A stretch of DNA of 64,000 nt from Paracoccus sp. MC1862 (GCF_016617715.1 NZ_CP067225.1:1302001-1366000), one strand, 5' to 3'; positions 26,320 through 36,506 are shown, numbered from the stretch's first letter. Translations and numbers: made by a program. The notes: a model not told the origin generated them from the sequence alone.

Positions 26320-26976
26320 ATGCGCGCCCTGATCCTGATCCCTCTCCTCGTCCTTGCCGCCTGTTCGGGCGAGAACCAGGGCTGGAACCCGAACTACAAG
26401 GCCTTTGCAACGCCTTACGGCGACTACCTGCGCGCGCGCGAGCTTGCGCTGACCGGCCACCGGGCCGAACCGCCGCGCGTGATCCCCGTCGCGCTGCCCG
26501 CCCGCGCCCTGACTGCGGCCGAGATCGCAGGCCCCTCGCCCGTCCAGATCCTTGAACGCGCGGTGACGCCGTCCTCGACCCCGGTGCGTCGCGTGCAGAT
26601 GCGCGGGGCGCCCGCCATCGATCCGCGCCCGCCCTCGCTGCCCAGCAGCCGCGCGGTGCTGCCCAGCGAGCGGACGGTGCTGCCGCAGCCGGTCGTGACC
26701 CCGCCGCCGATGCCGCCTCGTCCGGTGGTCGTCACCACCCCGTCAAGCGCGACCGTGGCGCCGGTGCAGTCGCGCCGACTGTCCACCAATGTCCAGCCGC
26801 TTTATCCCCGCACGGCCGACGTGACCGGCGACTGCTCGGCCTATCCGACGCCCGCCGCAGCCCAAAGCGCCTTCCGCAGAGAGGGAGGACCGCAGCGCGA
26901 TCCCCTTGGCCTCGACCCGGACGGCGACGGCAACGCCTGCAGCTTCCGCCCGGCGACGGTGCCGCTGCCGCGATGA
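26320..26976 (+). CDS. Lipoprotein with C-terminal Excalibur domain
   Basis: A 218-residue secreted lipoprotein. The signal sequence ends in the lipobox LAAC (Cys15). The middle (about 45-160) is a low-complexity Pro/Arg/Val-rich linker, and the last 50 residues carry an Excalibur-type calcium-binding motif (DPDGDGNACSF, with a preceding Cys in DCSAYP). SD GAGGAG precedes the ATG. It sits directly upstream of a cell-wall amidase, so a role at the cell envelope is likely. The precise function is unknown. Confidence 0.8.
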   Translation: MRALILIPLLVLAACSGENQGWNPNYKAFATPYGDYLRARELALTGHRAEPPRVIPVALPARALTAAEIAGPSPVQILERAVTPSSTPVRRVQMRGAPAIDPRPPSLPSSRAVLPSERTVLPQPVVTPPPMPPRPVVVTTPSSATVAPVQSRRLSTNVQPLYPRTADVTGDCSAYPTPAAAQSAFRREGGPQRDPLGLDPDGDGNACSFRPATVPLPR

Positions 26977-27004
26977 TCCATCGCGCTGCGGGCGCGCTGC
27001 GCGC

Positions 27005-27661
27005 ATGAGCTTCCCCTCGCCCAACCACGGGGAACGGCGCGGCGCGCAGAGGCCCGACCTGATCGTGATCCACTACACTGGCATGGCCGATTTCGTCTCG
27101 GCCCGCGCCCGGCTCTGCGATCCGGCAGCCGAGGTCTCGGCCCACTGGCTGATTGACGCCGACGGCACGACCGAGTCGCTGGTCCCCGAGGACCGCCGGG
27201 CTTGGCACGCCGGCGCCGGAAACTGGCAGGACCGCGAGGACGTGAACTCGCACTCCATCGGCATCGAGCTTGCGAACCCCGGCGACCGCCCTTTTCCGCA
27301 TCCGCAGATGACGGCGCTGGAGGCCCTGCTTGCTGCGATCATGGCCCGCTGGTCCATCCCGCCGCATCGGGTGATCGCCCATTCCGACATGGCGCCGGGC
27401 CGCAAGTCCGACCCCGGCCCGCGTTTCGACTGGGGCCGCCTCGGCCGCACCGGCCTTGCCCTTGCACCAGCCGCATCGTCCATGACCGGGCCGCTTTCAG
27501 CCATGCTCGACCGCATCGGCTATCCCGCCGTTGACCCGGCGCCCCGCCTGTCCGCCTTCCGCCTGCGCTTCTGCCCGTGGAACGAAGGCCCGGAAAACGA
27601 CCTTGACCGCCGCATTGCCGCAGGCGTGCTGGCGGCCCTGCCGCTTGAGGAAACATGCTGA
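27005..27661 (+). CDS. N-acetylmuramoyl-L-alanine amidase (Amidase_2)
   Basis: A 218-residue peptidoglycan amidase of the AmpD/Amidase_2 type. The zinc-site histidines appear in IVIHYTGM, in AWHAGAG and in HSDMAPGRKSDPGPRFDW, with NSHSIGIELAN in between. No signal peptide is visible, which fits a cytoplasmic anhydromuropeptide amidase similar to AmpD. The C-terminal part (about 155-218) may form an extra helical domain. The ATG at 27005 is followed by the family start; a longer upstream frame overlaps the lipoprotein gene. It overlaps the next gene by seven bases. Confidence 0.9.
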   Translation: MSFPSPNHGERRGAQRPDLIVIHYTGMADFVSARARLCDPAAEVSAHWLIDADGTTESLVPEDRRAWHAGAGNWQDREDVNSHSIGIELANPGDRPFPHPQMTALEALLAAIMARWSIPPHRVIAHSDMAPGRKSDPGPRFDWGRLGRTGLALAPAASSMTGPLSAMLDRIGYPAVDPAPRLSAFRLRFCPWNEGPENDLDRRIAAGVLAALPLEETC

Positions 27662-27990
27662 TCTACAAGGTGTTGCGCGCCGATGAATGGGTCGCTTTGC
27701 AGGCCGAAGGCCGCAGCGCGGGCGCGCCGGTGGACGTGGCGGACGGCTACATCCACTTCTCGACGGCCGAGCAGCTTGCCACCACCCTCGCCAAGCATTT
27801 CGCGGGCGAGGAAAACCTCGCCCTCCTCGCCTGCAACGCCGAGGCGCTCGCCCCCGACCTGCGGTGGGAACCGTCACGCAGCCGCGCCCTGTTCCCGCAT
27901 CTTTACCGCGAGTTGCGGCTGTCCGACGTCCGATGGCACCGCCCCGTCCCGCTGGGACCGCAAGGCCACGAGCCGGGGGAACTGGCATGA
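27655..27990 (+). CDS. DUF952 family protein
   Basis: A 111-residue protein with the DUF952 pattern: [46 protein letters not shown] and [13 protein letters not shown]. The fold is related to ADP-ribosyltransferase-like proteins, but no activity is established for the family. It is translationally coupled on both sides, overlapping the amidase by seven bases and pyrD by four. Confidence 0.88.
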   Translation: MLIYKVLRADEWVALQAEGRSAGAPVDVADGYIHFSTAEQLATTLAKHFAGEENLALLACNAEALAPDLRWEPSRSRALFPHLYRELRLSDVRWHRPVPLGPQGHEPGELA

Positions 27991-29048
27991 GGCTGATCGA
28001 ACGTGCGGGCCTCGCCGCCCTTCACCGTCTGGACCCCGAACGCGCCCATGATCTGTCGCTGAAGGCGCTGGCGACCGGCCTCGTGCCCCTGCCGGGCCAG
28101 CCCTTCACCTCGCCGCGCCTTGAGACGCGCGTTGCCGGGCTGAACATGCCCAACCCGGTGGGCCTCGCAGCCGGCTACGACAAGAGCGCCCGCGTCGTCG
28201 GCCCCCTGACCCGCGCGGGCTTCGGCTTCGTCGAGGTCGGCGCGGCCACCCCCCGCCCCCAATCAGGCAACCCGAAACCGAGGCTGTTCCGGCTGACCGA
28301 GGACCGCGCGATCATCAACCGCTTCGGCTTCAACAACGAGGGCGCGGATGCGATCTGTGCCCGCCTCGCAAACCGTCCCCCTGGTGTCCCCGTCGGCCTC
28401 AACATTGGTGCCAACAAGGACAGCGCCGACCGCGCCGCCGACTTCGCCCATGTCGCAAGCCTCGCCGCGCCGGTGGCCGACTTCCTGACAATCAACGTCA
28501 GCTCTCCCAACACGGAAAAGCTGCGAGACCTGCAAGGCGCCCGCGCCCTCGCAGCCCTGATTCGGGGCGTCCTCGACGCCCGCGATGCCTCCGGCGCGCA
28601 ACCGTCCGTCTTCGTCAAGATCGCCCCCGATCTCGATGAACAGGCGCTTGTCGAACTCTCCGCCGTCCTGAAGGGCAGCGGCATCGACGGCGCGATCGCC
28701 ACCAACACGACGCTGACCCGCGGCGGCCTGACCTCGCGCCACGCAGGCGAAGCCGGAGGCCTCTCGGGCGCCCCCCTGTTCGACCTCTCCACGAAAATGC
28801 TCGCCCGCCTCTACCGCCACCTTGGCGGTAGCCTGCCGATCATCGGGGTCGGCGGCATCGGCTCGGTCGAGCAAGCGTGGGCCAAGATTGAGGCCGGCGC
28901 CTCAGCCATCCAGCTTTATACCGCCCTGATCTACCAGGGTTTCTCGCTGGCCGATCGCATCGCGCGCGGCCTCGACGCCCGGCTCGCTGCGGAAAACACC
29001 ACTCTGGCCGACCTCACCGGCAGCGCCGCCCACCGCTGGGCCGCCTAG
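27987..29048 (+). CDS. pyrD: Dihydroorotate dehydrogenase (quinone), class 2
   Basis: Oxidises dihydroorotate to orotate in pyrimidine synthesis, passing electrons to quinone at the inner membrane. The 353-residue protein has the membrane-associating N-terminal helices of class 2, the FMN motif [51 protein letters not shown] with the catalytic Ser region, and IIGVGGI near the end. The ATG overlaps the DUF952 stop codon. Its stop overlaps the convergent cysE stop by four bases. Confidence 0.96.
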   Translation: MRLIERAGLAALHRLDPERAHDLSLKALATGLVPLPGQPFTSPRLETRVAGLNMPNPVGLAAGYDKSARVVGPLTRAGFGFVEVGAATPRPQSGNPKPRLFRLTEDRAIINRFGFNNEGADAICARLANRPPGVPVGLNIGANKDSADRAADFAHVASLAAPVADFLTINVSSPNTEKLRDLQGARALAALIRGVLDARDASGAQPSVFVKIAPDLDEQALVELSAVLKGSGIDGAIATNTTLTRGGLTSRHAGEAGGLSGAPLFDLSTKMLARLYRHLGGSLPIIGVGGIGSVEQAWAKIEAGASAIQLYTALIYQGFSLADRIARGLDARLAAENTTLADLTGSAAHRWAA

Positions 29049-29869
29049 ACAATCCCTTCCAGCCCGAGGATCTGCTCCATCGTGTCCGAGGGCGTGCTGC
29101 ATCCCGCATCGCCCACGATCCGCGCCGGCACCCCGGCGACGGTCTTGCAGGGCGGCACCTCGGTCAGCACGACCGAGCCCGCGGCAATGCGGCTGTGGTG
29201 CCCCACAGAGATATTGCCCAGCACCTTGGCTCCGGCCCCGATCATTACCCCGTCTCCAATCTTGGGGTGGCGGTCGCCGTCCTCTTTCCCGGTCCCCCCC
29301 AGCGTCACCGAATGCAGCATGGACACGTCGTTGCCGACCACCGCCGTCTCGCCGATCACGATGGAATGGGCGTGGTCGATCATCACCCCGGTCCCGATCC
29401 GGGCAGCCGGGTGGATATCCACGCCGAAGACCTCGGAACAGCGCATCTGCACGAAATAAGCCATGTCGCGGCGACCATGATCCCATAGCCAATGCCCGAT
29501 CCGGTAAGCCTGCAGCGCCTGGAAGCCCTTGAAGAACAGCATCGGCTGCATCAGCCGGTGGCAGGCAGGGTCGCGTTCGTAAACCGCGCGCAGGTCGGCC
29601 TCGGCCGCGACAGCCAGCGCGGGCTCGCGCCGGTGGGCGTCGTCGGCGATCTCGCGCAGGATCTGCTCGCTCATCTCGCCGGACGCGAGCTTCAGCGAGA
29701 ACCGATAGGCCAGCGCCGCCGGGAAGGTGCGGTGGTGCAGCAGCCCCGCATGAATCAGCGCCCCCAGCAGCGGCTCTGTCGCCGCCGCCTCGGCGGCCTC
29801 GCGCTGGATCTGGTGCCAGACCGAGGCGTGTACCACCTCGGGACTGTCGGCATAGGGCTGTCCGTCCAT
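29045..29869 (-). CDS. cysE: Serine O-acetyltransferase
   Basis: Acetylates L-serine with acetyl-CoA in the first step of cysteine synthesis. The 274-residue enzyme has the N-terminal helical domain ([19 protein letters not shown]) and the C-terminal left-handed hexapeptide beta-helix with [20 protein letters not shown] and [19 protein letters not shown]. The ATG at 29869 is preceded by AGGAA; a longer start at 29899 is possible but lacks support. It lies just downstream of the GTA cluster on the same strand. Confidence 0.94.
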   Translation of the reverse strand: MDGQPYADSPEVVHASVWHQIQREAAEAAATEPLLGALIHAGLLHHRTFPAALAYRFSLKLASGEMSEQILREIADDAHRREPALAVAAEADLRAVYERDPACHRLMQPMLFFKGFQALQAYRIGHWLWDHGRRDMAYFVQMRCSEVFGVDIHPAARIGTGVMIDHAHSIVIGETAVVGNDVSMLHSVTLGGTGKEDGDRHPKIGDGVMIGAGAKVLGNISVGHHSRIAAGSVVLTEVPPCKTVAGVPARIVGDAGCSTPSDTMEQILGLEGIV

Positions 29870-29928
29870 GTCACGGTTCCTTTCGTCGCCCCTATCCATT
29901 TAGGGCAGGTTGAGGGCGACGAAAAGCC

Positions 29929-30648
29929 TCAGACCGGATCGGGCACGCGCAGGGCCAGCCAATGCACCGCCAGCCGGACCCGCCCGCCGGCGAAGTTGCC
30001 CCCGGTTGCGGTCAGCCGCAGTTCCTGTGCCGCATAGACGGCGGATGGCGCCGACAGCAGCCCCTGCGACCAGGAATTCAGCGGCAATCCCAACCCCGAG
30101 CCATAACGGTTCGTCGCCCCCGCCACCCCGATCATCCAGCTGGTCAACGTGCCCGTAATAGGCTTGATGACCCGCCCAGTGAGGCCCAGAACCAGCACGT
30201 TCTCCGGGATGAACAAGCCCGTGCCCAAGCCGGCTCCCGCCGTGATCTCGACCTCGCCCGTGGTGATGCCGGCGTTGAAGCCGCCGCCTGCGGCGCCCAG
30301 CGTCAGCGCGCCCGGCAGCCAGGCCGCACCGTCCCACAGCGCGCTCAGCCCCTGGTCCACGACAAAGGCCCGCTGCCCGCGTGAAGGCGGGACAAAGACC
30401 CAGCCGCCGTTGGCGCCGATGGCGATGCGCCCCGCCTGCCCCGCCCAGGCGCCCCCAGCGCCAAAGGGCACCGCCCAGCATTGCCCGTCCGTCACCGCGA
30501 CCGGAGGGCTGGCCACCGAGACGCTCTGCAGCACCAGGTTCACCAACCCGTCCAGCCGCATCAGCCCGTCGTTCACCGTGACATGCTTCTGCGCCTGAGC
30601 GGGCTGCAACAGCGGCAGCCCGCAACGCAGCGTTGCCTGTTCAGACAT
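29929..30648 (-). CDS. DUF2793-domain protein, putative GTA fibre/attachment protein
   Basis: A 239-residue protein opening with TLRCGLPLLQPAQAQKHVTVNDGLMRLDGLVNL in two conserved blocks typical of DUF2793, followed by a Gly/Ala-rich C-terminal domain that is probably beta-structured. The family occurs in alphaproteobacterial prophages and GTAs as tail-fibre or attachment proteins. It overlaps the end of the g15 homologue by eight bases, so it is probably co-transcribed with the cluster. In R. capsulatus related accessory genes lie at other loci, to my recollection. Its receptor-binding role is inferred. Confidence 0.75.
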   Translation of the reverse strand: MSEQATLRCGLPLLQPAQAQKHVTVNDGLMRLDGLVNLVLQSVSVASPPVAVTDGQCWAVPFGAGGAWAGQAGRIAIGANGGWVFVPPSRGQRAFVVDQGLSALWDGAAWLPGALTLGAAGGGFNAGITTGEVEITAGAGLGTGLFIPENVLVLGLTGRVIKPITGTLTSWMIGVAGATNRYGSGLGLPLNSWSQGLLSAPSAVYAAQELRLTATGGNFAGGRVRLAVHWLALRVPDPV

Positions 30649-33600
30649 GAATGTTCCTCCTGACAGACGGGCCCGGCCCGTAGATTTCGGAAAGCTGCGC
30701 CACCTCGATGGCGAAGCTGCCCCCTTGCGCCGCGTGCGCCCAGACGTTCTCGGGGATCGCCCAGGCAGGCCGCGCGACCTCCTCGCGGTGCAGCAGGGTC
30801 GTGCCGCGCACCAGCCGCACGACATAGCGCTCATAGGCCTCGCCCAGCGGCACCTCGGGCGCATCCCAGCCATCGCCCCCGGTCCGGGTGCGCCGGACCC
30901 ACGTCACTTCGCGGTCCTTCACCGACAGGTGACTGGGCGACAACGGCCGCAAACCAGCGCCCACGACGACAAGCGACCGCTGCCGATAGCTCTCGTCATC
31001 CGGCGACTGGCTCGACGGCCCGATCCGCCAGTGGCGCAACTGCCCCCGCGCGTCCGGGTCCAGGTCGACCTGCCTGGGCGAGCCATCCATCAGAACGACC
31101 ACGCTGCCCGCCGGCCATTCCGCCGGCATCAGCGCATCCGTCCCCGCCTGCCCCCGAAGCCGCCCCGAGATTTCCCACTCGCCCGGCGCCACCAGCTTCG
31201 CGTCAGAGAACTGCATCAACTCCCAGTTCCCCGGAGAGCCGTCGCCGATCGCCAGAACGTTGCCCCCTGCCATCAGGGCATTGCGGCCGATGGACCGCAG
31301 GTTGCCCCCCTTCACCCGCACCCTCAGCGCAGGCCCTCGGTCCAGAACCCCCGGCCTCGCCGCAGGCAGCGCGCCCAGTGTCACCCCCATGACGGCGCGC
31401 GAGGGAAGGATCACGTTCGGCTGCCAGCCGCTGTCCTCCTCGAACGACACCCAGGCCCGCACCGCCCCCGGCCACGGAGTCCCCGTGGCGGCCAACCACG
31501 GCGCATGAGGCACCTCGGTCCCCCGCATCATCGGCAGGTCCAAGAAGACCGGCCAGACCGGCCCCGCCGGGACATGCGCCTTCCCGCGCAATCCCTCGCT
31601 CACATGGGGCGCAGGCCGATAGACCCCCGGCTCGACCCGCACCGCCTCGACCAGAGTCGCACCGGCACGCTCGACCCGGTCGATGCGCCAGCGGTCTCCG
31701 GCCCCCGCGCCATCCGCCAGCCGCACCACATCGCCCGGCCCCAGACCGGCCCGCGACGGAGGCAGCGCGAACCGCGCCGCATCCTGCGCCACTTTCGCCT
31801 CGACCAGCCAGCGCGATGCGACCGCGTGCCCCTCAGCCAACGTCAGCACCATCGGCAGGTCATTGTCCGACACCGAGAGGACCTGCCCGTCCGGCAAGGC
31901 CGCCTCGGCCGTCCGCGCGCCATAGTCGCCGCCCGTCTCGACATGGCTCAGCCGCACGCGCCCCACCATCTCGGCCAGAGGGGCGCGAGTGATCTCGAAC
32001 CCGCCCAACTCCTCGGCGACGGCAAGCTCGCCCTCGGCCAGCACCGCATCCACCCGCCCGTCGCGCATGACAAAGCGCAGCACGCCGTCGCGTTCCACCG
32101 CGTCGAACCCATGCGCGAGCATCAGCGGCTGCAACGCCGCCCGCCCGCTCTCCGGCCCACTGACAGCATAGCCGCGCACGACCCCATGCAGCCCGCTCAC
32201 GTCATAGGCCGCGACCCCCGCCCCTTCGCAGATGTCGCGCACCACATCGGCCAGGGGCACCGCGCCCGCGCGGCCGTTCAGCCAATGCCCCCGCTCCCAG
32301 GCAAGCCCGTCCGACCACAGGTCGTCCCGCGCCGGAAACGCCGGATAGGGCCGCGCGTCCCAGGCCCAGACATGGGCGCGCGACAACTCGACCATCCGCC
32401 CGACCTTCATGGCAGGATTGTTCGCCGGATCGGCCCAGTATGACGTGACCGCCTCGACATAGGCCGCCTGGATCGCATCGTCCCGCCGCCCATCGGAAAA
32501 CCAAGGCAGCATCGCCTCGCTGCTCATGGCATCAAGGAACTTGTTCGGCTGGTTCGTCCCCTTGTCGAGCGCCGCGCAGCCGTATTCCGTGAACCAGATC
32601 GGCTTCGACCCCGGCACCCAGGCCGTCGGCTCGGCCGACCGCGCACCATCCGGCCCACGGTCGTAATGCCAGTTCGACCACCAACCCTTCAGGTCCTTGT
32701 AGCGCCAGATCCACGGCTCGCCCTGCCCGTCCGTGATCGGCGTCCGCAGTTGCGTCAGCCGATCCTCGTCGCTGGCGTAATACCAGTCGAACCCCTCGCC
32801 TCCGCAGACATTGGTCCGCAGGTAATCGACATTGCGGATATCGACCCAATGCGCGTCGAGGTGCCCCTCGCCCTCGCGCCAGTCCGACAACGGCATGTAG
32901 TTGTCGATGCCGACAAAGTCGATGTTCTCGTCGCCCCACAGCGGATCGAGGTGGAACACCGCCTCGCCCCCGCCCGGATGATGGCCGAAATACTCGGACC
33001 AGTCCGCCGCATAGCCCAGCTTCACCCCTGGCCCGAGAATCGAACGCACCTCGGCCGCCAGCCGCCGCAAGGCCGCGACCACCGGATAACCGCTCGCCCC
33101 CCGGATCTGCGTCAACCCGATCATCTCGGACCCGATCAGGAAGGCGTCGATTCCGCCCGCCATCCGGCACAGATGCGCATAATGCAGGATAAAGCGGCGA
33201 TAGCCCCACTCCTGCGGCCCCGAATAGACGATCCGCCCGTCCTTCTCGGCAAAATCCGCAACGCAAGCGGTCCCGAAGTACGCCGCCACTTCGGCATCCG
33301 CCGCCGCAGTCCCCTGCGGCGAGCCCTTGCGCCCCGCAGCCACCGAACTCGTGATCCGCCCCCGCCAGGGCATGACCGGCTGATCCTTGTTCCCCGTCCA
33401 GGGGTCAGGCCGCCCGTTCCCCGCCATCTGCTCCATCAGGATGAACGGATAGAACACCGCCGCCCGCCCCGAGGCGCGGATTGCCCGGATCGCCTCGACC
33501 ACCGACCCGTCAGCCGGAGTCCCCCCGTAGATCGACCGCCCCTCCTTCCGCGCGATGGTCGCTGCCTCGGCGCGCTTGATTCCACCCGCGCGCCACGGCA

Positions 33601-34513
33601 TCTCCTCGCCGTCGATCTCGGTCTGCTCGACCTTTGGCCGCACGGTGCAGTTACCGGCCCGCAGATCGTCCCCGAACCACGACACAACGACAGAGACCGA
33701 CCCCACCTTCGGCAACTCGCGCCCCAGCGTCGCCAGCGAGACCTGAAAATCAGTCCCTCCCATCGGCGTGTTGCGGTTGAGAATCCGAGTCTCCCCCAGC
33801 CCCAGATCAATCGAAACCTGTCGCGTCGCCAGCGCATACTCCCCGGTTCCCGGGATCAGCGCCACCGCCTGCACGTTCTCGGCCAGCGAAGCCGCGCCCT
33901 TCACGCCCCGCGTCACCTCGAAGCTCATCTGCGGCACGCGGTTGCCCCAGCGTTCCAGCGCCAAGTCCTCCAGCACCACATAGGCGATGCCGCGATAGGC
34001 AGGCGCGGCCTCGCCCTCATGCGCGGCGATCACCGGGTCGGGCAACTGCGCTTCGTCCCCGCGATAGACGCGCAGGTTCAGGTCCGACGCCGCGACCTCC
34101 TCGCCATCCGCCCAGACGCGCCCCACGGACAGGATCGGCCCCTCGCAGAGCGCGATGGCCAGGCTCAGCCGATAGCTGATCTCGGTCACGCGCGGACCTG
34201 ATCCCTTGCCCCCCGCGTCCTGCGACCGGCTGATCTCGGTCACCGGCGAGGCCCAGATGACATGCCCCGGCACCCGCATCTGCCCCCAGACGTGCGGAAT
34301 CGCCGTCCCCTCGCCCGCCGTCTGCAGCCGCAGCCGGTCGATGCGCCCCGTTTCCACCAACCGCGCGCCGCCGCCCAGCAACCGCTGGTCGATCACGCGA
34401 CCGACCGTCGCGCCCACCGCGCGGCCGATGACGGCCCCGGTCAGCCCCAGCATGGTGCCGCCGAAGCCCGCGCCCACGGCAGAGCCGGCCGCCGCCAAAA
34501 GGATGGTCGCCAT
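30641..34513 (-). CDS. GTA tail-tip / host-specificity protein (g15)
   Basis: A 1290-residue baseplate protein, the largest in the cluster. The N-terminal segment (about 1-40) has small hydrophobic repeats (LAAAGSAVGAGFGGTMLGLTG). The centre (about 400-720) contains a glycoside-hydrolase-like TIM barrel (AADWSEYFGHHPGG, NIDFVGIDNYMPLSDW, IWFTEYGCAALDKG), and the C-terminal part is a phage tail-hub type domain. This matches the megatron protein of RcGTA, which forms the baseplate tip and is thought to act on the recipient envelope. It starts at 34513, 44 bases after g14. Confidence 0.92.
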   Translation of the reverse strand: MATILLAAAGSAVGAGFGGTMLGLTGAVIGRAVGATVGRVIDQRLLGGGARLVETGRIDRLRLQTAGEGTAIPHVWGQMRVPGHVIWASPVTEISRSQDAGGKGSGPRVTEISYRLSLAIALCEGPILSVGRVWADGEEVAASDLNLRVYRGDEAQLPDPVIAAHEGEAAPAYRGIAYVVLEDLALERWGNRVPQMSFEVTRGVKGAASLAENVQAVALIPGTGEYALATRQVSIDLGLGETRILNRNTPMGGTDFQVSLATLGRELPKVGSVSVVVSWFGDDLRAGNCTVRPKVEQTEIDGEEMPWRAGGIKRAEAATIARKEGRSIYGGTPADGSVVEAIRAIRASGRAAVFYPFILMEQMAGNGRPDPWTGNKDQPVMPWRGRITSSVAAGRKGSPQGTAAADAEVAAYFGTACVADFAEKDGRIVYSGPQEWGYRRFILHYAHLCRMAGGIDAFLIGSEMIGLTQIRGASGYPVVAALRRLAAEVRSILGPGVKLGYAADWSEYFGHHPGGGEAVFHLDPLWGDENIDFVGIDNYMPLSDWREGEGHLDAHWVDIRNVDYLRTNVCGGEGFDWYYASDEDRLTQLRTPITDGQGEPWIWRYKDLKGWWSNWHYDRGPDGARSAEPTAWVPGSKPIWFTEYGCAALDKGTNQPNKFLDAMSSEAMLPWFSDGRRDDAIQAAYVEAVTSYWADPANNPAMKVGRMVELSRAHVWAWDARPYPAFPARDDLWSDGLAWERGHWLNGRAGAVPLADVVRDICEGAGVAAYDVSGLHGVVRGYAVSGPESGRAALQPLMLAHGFDAVERDGVLRFVMRDGRVDAVLAEGELAVAEELGGFEITRAPLAEMVGRVRLSHVETGGDYGARTAEAALPDGQVLSVSDNDLPMVLTLAEGHAVASRWLVEAKVAQDAARFALPPSRAGLGPGDVVRLADGAGAGDRWRIDRVERAGATLVEAVRVEPGVYRPAPHVSEGLRGKAHVPAGPVWPVFLDLPMMRGTEVPHAPWLAATGTPWPGAVRAWVSFEEDSGWQPNVILPSRAVMGVTLGALPAARPGVLDRGPALRVRVKGGNLRSIGRNALMAGGNVLAIGDGSPGNWELMQFSDAKLVAPGEWEISGRLRGQAGTDALMPAEWPAGSVVVLMDGSPRQVDLDPDARGQLRHWRIGPSSQSPDDESYRQRSLVVVGAGLRPLSPSHLSVKDREVTWVRRTRTGGDGWDAPEVPLGEAYERYVVRLVRGTTLLHREEVARPAWAIPENVWAHAAQGGSFAIEVAQLSEIYGPGPSVRRNIHV

Positions 34514-34557
34514 CGCCTTCTCCCATGTCTCTTGAAATGCCGGCCCTCAGGCCCGCC

Positions 34558-34992
34558 TCACGGCCCGGGCCATCGGAACCGCGCCACGATCCGCGCCCGC
34601 CACGGGGCGGAGAGCGGGCTTTCGACCACCCCGTGCCGGTCATAAGCGTGAACGAAGCTCGCCCCCTCGCCCACTCCCGCACGGATACCCAGATGCTTGG
34701 CGACCGCTCCGTCCCTCATACGGAACAGCAGTACCTCGCCCACGGCTTCGGGGGCATCCGGCGCCACCGCCACCAGGTTCCGCAGCGCCGCCGCCAGCAA
34801 GGGCTCGCCCCTTCCCGTCTCGCCCCAGTCAGCGGTATAGGGCGGCGCGGCTTCCGGCTCGGTCCCGTAGAGCCCGCGCCAGACGCCCCGCACCAGTCCC
34901 AGGCAATCCGCCCCCGCCCCCCGGGCCGAGCCCTGATGCACGTAAGGCGTCCCGATCCATCCCCGCGCCAGTTCGACCGCTCGCCGGCTCAT
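34558..34992 (-). CDS. GTA cell-wall peptidase, NlpC/P60 family (g14)
   Basis: A 144-residue peptidase that likely opens the recipient or host peptidoglycan during DNA injection. The catalytic Cys is in GADCLGLVRGVWR and the His in AVAKHLGIRAGVG; the opening ELARGWIGTPYVHQGSARG is typical of the phage NlpC/P60 subfamily. The ATG overlaps the g13 stop codon by four bases. Length and position agree with RcGTA g14. Confidence 0.92.
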   Translation of the reverse strand: MSRRAVELARGWIGTPYVHQGSARGAGADCLGLVRGVWRGLYGTEPEAAPPYTADWGETGRGEPLLAAALRNLVAVAPDAPEAVGEVLLFRMRDGAVAKHLGIRAGVGEGASFVHAYDRHGVVESPLSAPWRARIVARFRWPGP

Positions 34993-35825
34993 CTCCGCCC
35001 CCTGTTTGCCTGCGGCGCAATCAGCCAGTCCTCGGGCGGCAGATGCGGAAAGCCCCGGAAGTTGAGGAAGTTTAGGAACTTCCCCCGGCAGGTCTCGGCC
35101 CTCTTGTCGCATCCCGCCGTCAGCCGCACCCGGTTCCCCACGGTGGGCGCCGCACCGGGAGCAGCCCAAAGCTCGACTTCCCGCACTCCTTGCGCGGGCA
35201 TGAGGTCGATCTTGACCGCCCCCGTCAGGCCCCGCACCCTGCCGTCCAGAAACGCAATCCGCCCATGCTCGAACCACCCTGAGGCATGGGCCGGCACCCC
35301 GCGCAGCCTCAGCCGAGCACCGCCCTCGTCCAGCGACTCGATGACCCCCTCGGCCCGGAAGCCTTCTCGCCCAAGGTCGAACCGGCATTGGCCGTCCCCC
35401 AGAAGCGCCGAGCAGCGCGGATGATAGACCCGCCCCTGCGCCCGGTTCAGCGCCTCGGCCAAGCCCCTCAGCTCGGCCCGGAAAGCGCCCGCCGCAAAGG
35501 TGATTTCGCCCAGCGAGCCGCGGAACACCAACCGCCGCGCCGCCACATTGGTCCAGTCCACCTCCCACAGCCGCACCTCGGCGCCGTCCCAGCGGCCTGC
35601 CGCCAAGTCCTCTGCGGTGATGGAATCATCCGACAGCACCCCCTGCGCCTCGGTGTTGTCCACCGCCAGCCCAAGCCCCTGCACCAGCGTCTGCGCCGTC
35701 AGCCCCGCCTCGGGCCGGAACGCGATCCCCTCGAAGGACAGCACGCCATCATGGTCCGTGAACCCCAGCTGCAGCCCGTCCGAACGGCTCACCGCCCAAG
35801 CCCGCGCAATCGTGGTCGCGGTCAT
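34989..35825 (-). CDS. GTA baseplate hub protein, DUF2163 (g13)
   Basis: A 278-residue protein with the DUF2163 pattern (ARAWAVSRSDGLQLGFTDHD, ITAEDLAAGRWDGAEV). Four cysteines in the C-terminal half (HPRCS, GQCRF, TAGCDKR, AETCRGK) are spaced like those of tail-tip proteins such as lambda gpL that hold an Fe-S cluster, so cluster binding is plausible here. The C-terminal FLNFLNFRGFPHLP is also typical. It overlaps g12 and g14 by four bases each, giving tight translational coupling. Confidence 0.9.
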   Translation of the reverse strand: MTATTIARAWAVSRSDGLQLGFTDHDGVLSFEGIAFRPEAGLTAQTLVQGLGLAVDNTEAQGVLSDDSITAEDLAAGRWDGAEVRLWEVDWTNVAARRLVFRGSLGEITFAAGAFRAELRGLAEALNRAQGRVYHPRCSALLGDGQCRFDLGREGFRAEGVIESLDEGGARLRLRGVPAHASGWFEHGRIAFLDGRVRGLTGAVKIDLMPAQGVREVELWAAPGAAPTVGNRVRLTAGCDKRAETCRGKFLNFLNFRGFPHLPPEDWLIAPQANRGRR

Positions 35826-36454
35826 ATCCGCACCTCGATCACCGGGATTTGCGGCACGTCGCCGGCCTGGAATGTCGCCACCGACACCGCGATCCGGTCG
35901 GTGTCGAAGCGCACCGGCACGTCGAACTCGAATCCCGCCGTGACGGGGGCATCCATCATCGGTGCGTCCTTCATCACAATTACGCCCGTCTGATGATCGC
36001 AGGTGAAGTCGATCGTCTCGAACTTCTCGACCCCGCCGATGCCCATCCGCACCGTGCCCTCGACCAGCTTGACGATGGGTCGCCGATACGCCGCCGCGCC
36101 CGAGCGATAAAGCTTGCTCAACCGGAACTCGACGGTGTTCCCGTCGCCCCGCCCGATCACCTGATCGTCGAACGCGACCGCCCGGCTCGGCAGGCAGGAC
36201 TTCCAGTCCGTCCAGTCCTTCCACCGGAACCCATGCAACTGCCCGCCCCGTGCCTCGAAGAAGGCGATCAGCGCCGCCATATCGTCGAGGCTGCGCAAGC
36301 CCACCCCCGCGTCATACCGCCTGCGCGAATGGGCCCAAGGGCTGTTGCGCTCCTCGAATCCGTTGGTCAGCGTCACGATCTCGGTCCGCCGCTCGGGCCC
36401 GCCCATCGAGCCAAAGGACAGATCGGCCGGAAACCGCACCTCATGAAATGCCAT
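35822..36454 (-). CDS. GTA distal tail protein, DUF2460 (g12)
   Basis: A 210-residue protein of the DUF2460/TIGR02217 type: FHEVRFPADLSFGSMGGPER, VTLTNGFEERNSPWAHSRRR and FFEARGGQLHGFRWKDW are hallmarks. It connects the tail tube to the hub. The ATG at 36454 has AAGGAG farther upstream; a GTG at 36466 in frame is an alternative. It is separated from g11 by 132 bases that contain a strong hairpin. Confidence 0.9.
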   Translation of the reverse strand: MAFHEVRFPADLSFGSMGGPERRTEIVTLTNGFEERNSPWAHSRRRYDAGVGLRSLDDMAALIAFFEARGGQLHGFRWKDWTDWKSCLPSRAVAFDDQVIGRGDGNTVEFRLSKLYRSGAAAYRRPIVKLVEGTVRMGIGGVEKFETIDFTCDHQTGVIVMKDAPMMDAPVTAGFEFDVPVRFDTDRIAVSVATFQAGDVPQIPVIEVRI

Positions 36455-36482
36455 CGTCGCCACCACTCCTTACGACCTGTAT

Positions 36483-36506
36483 TTCTTTCTGGCCCAAATA
36501 CCCCAA
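36483..36506. repeat. Intergenic motif TTCTTTCTGGCCCAAATACC, copy 1
   Basis: The bases TTTCTTTCTGGCCCAAATACC lie between g12 and g11. A near-identical copy on the other strand is found at 60564-60591 (TTCTTTCTGGCCCGAATACC), and a partial one (CTTCTTTCTGGCC) at 43157-43169. The copies fall only in intergenic sequence. Confidence 0.6.

Noticed and set aside
32666..34201. A 511-codon plus-strand frame inside the g15 gene
   Set aside because: It is antisense to an intact tail-tip gene, is Arg/Pro-rich and has no recognisable domain.
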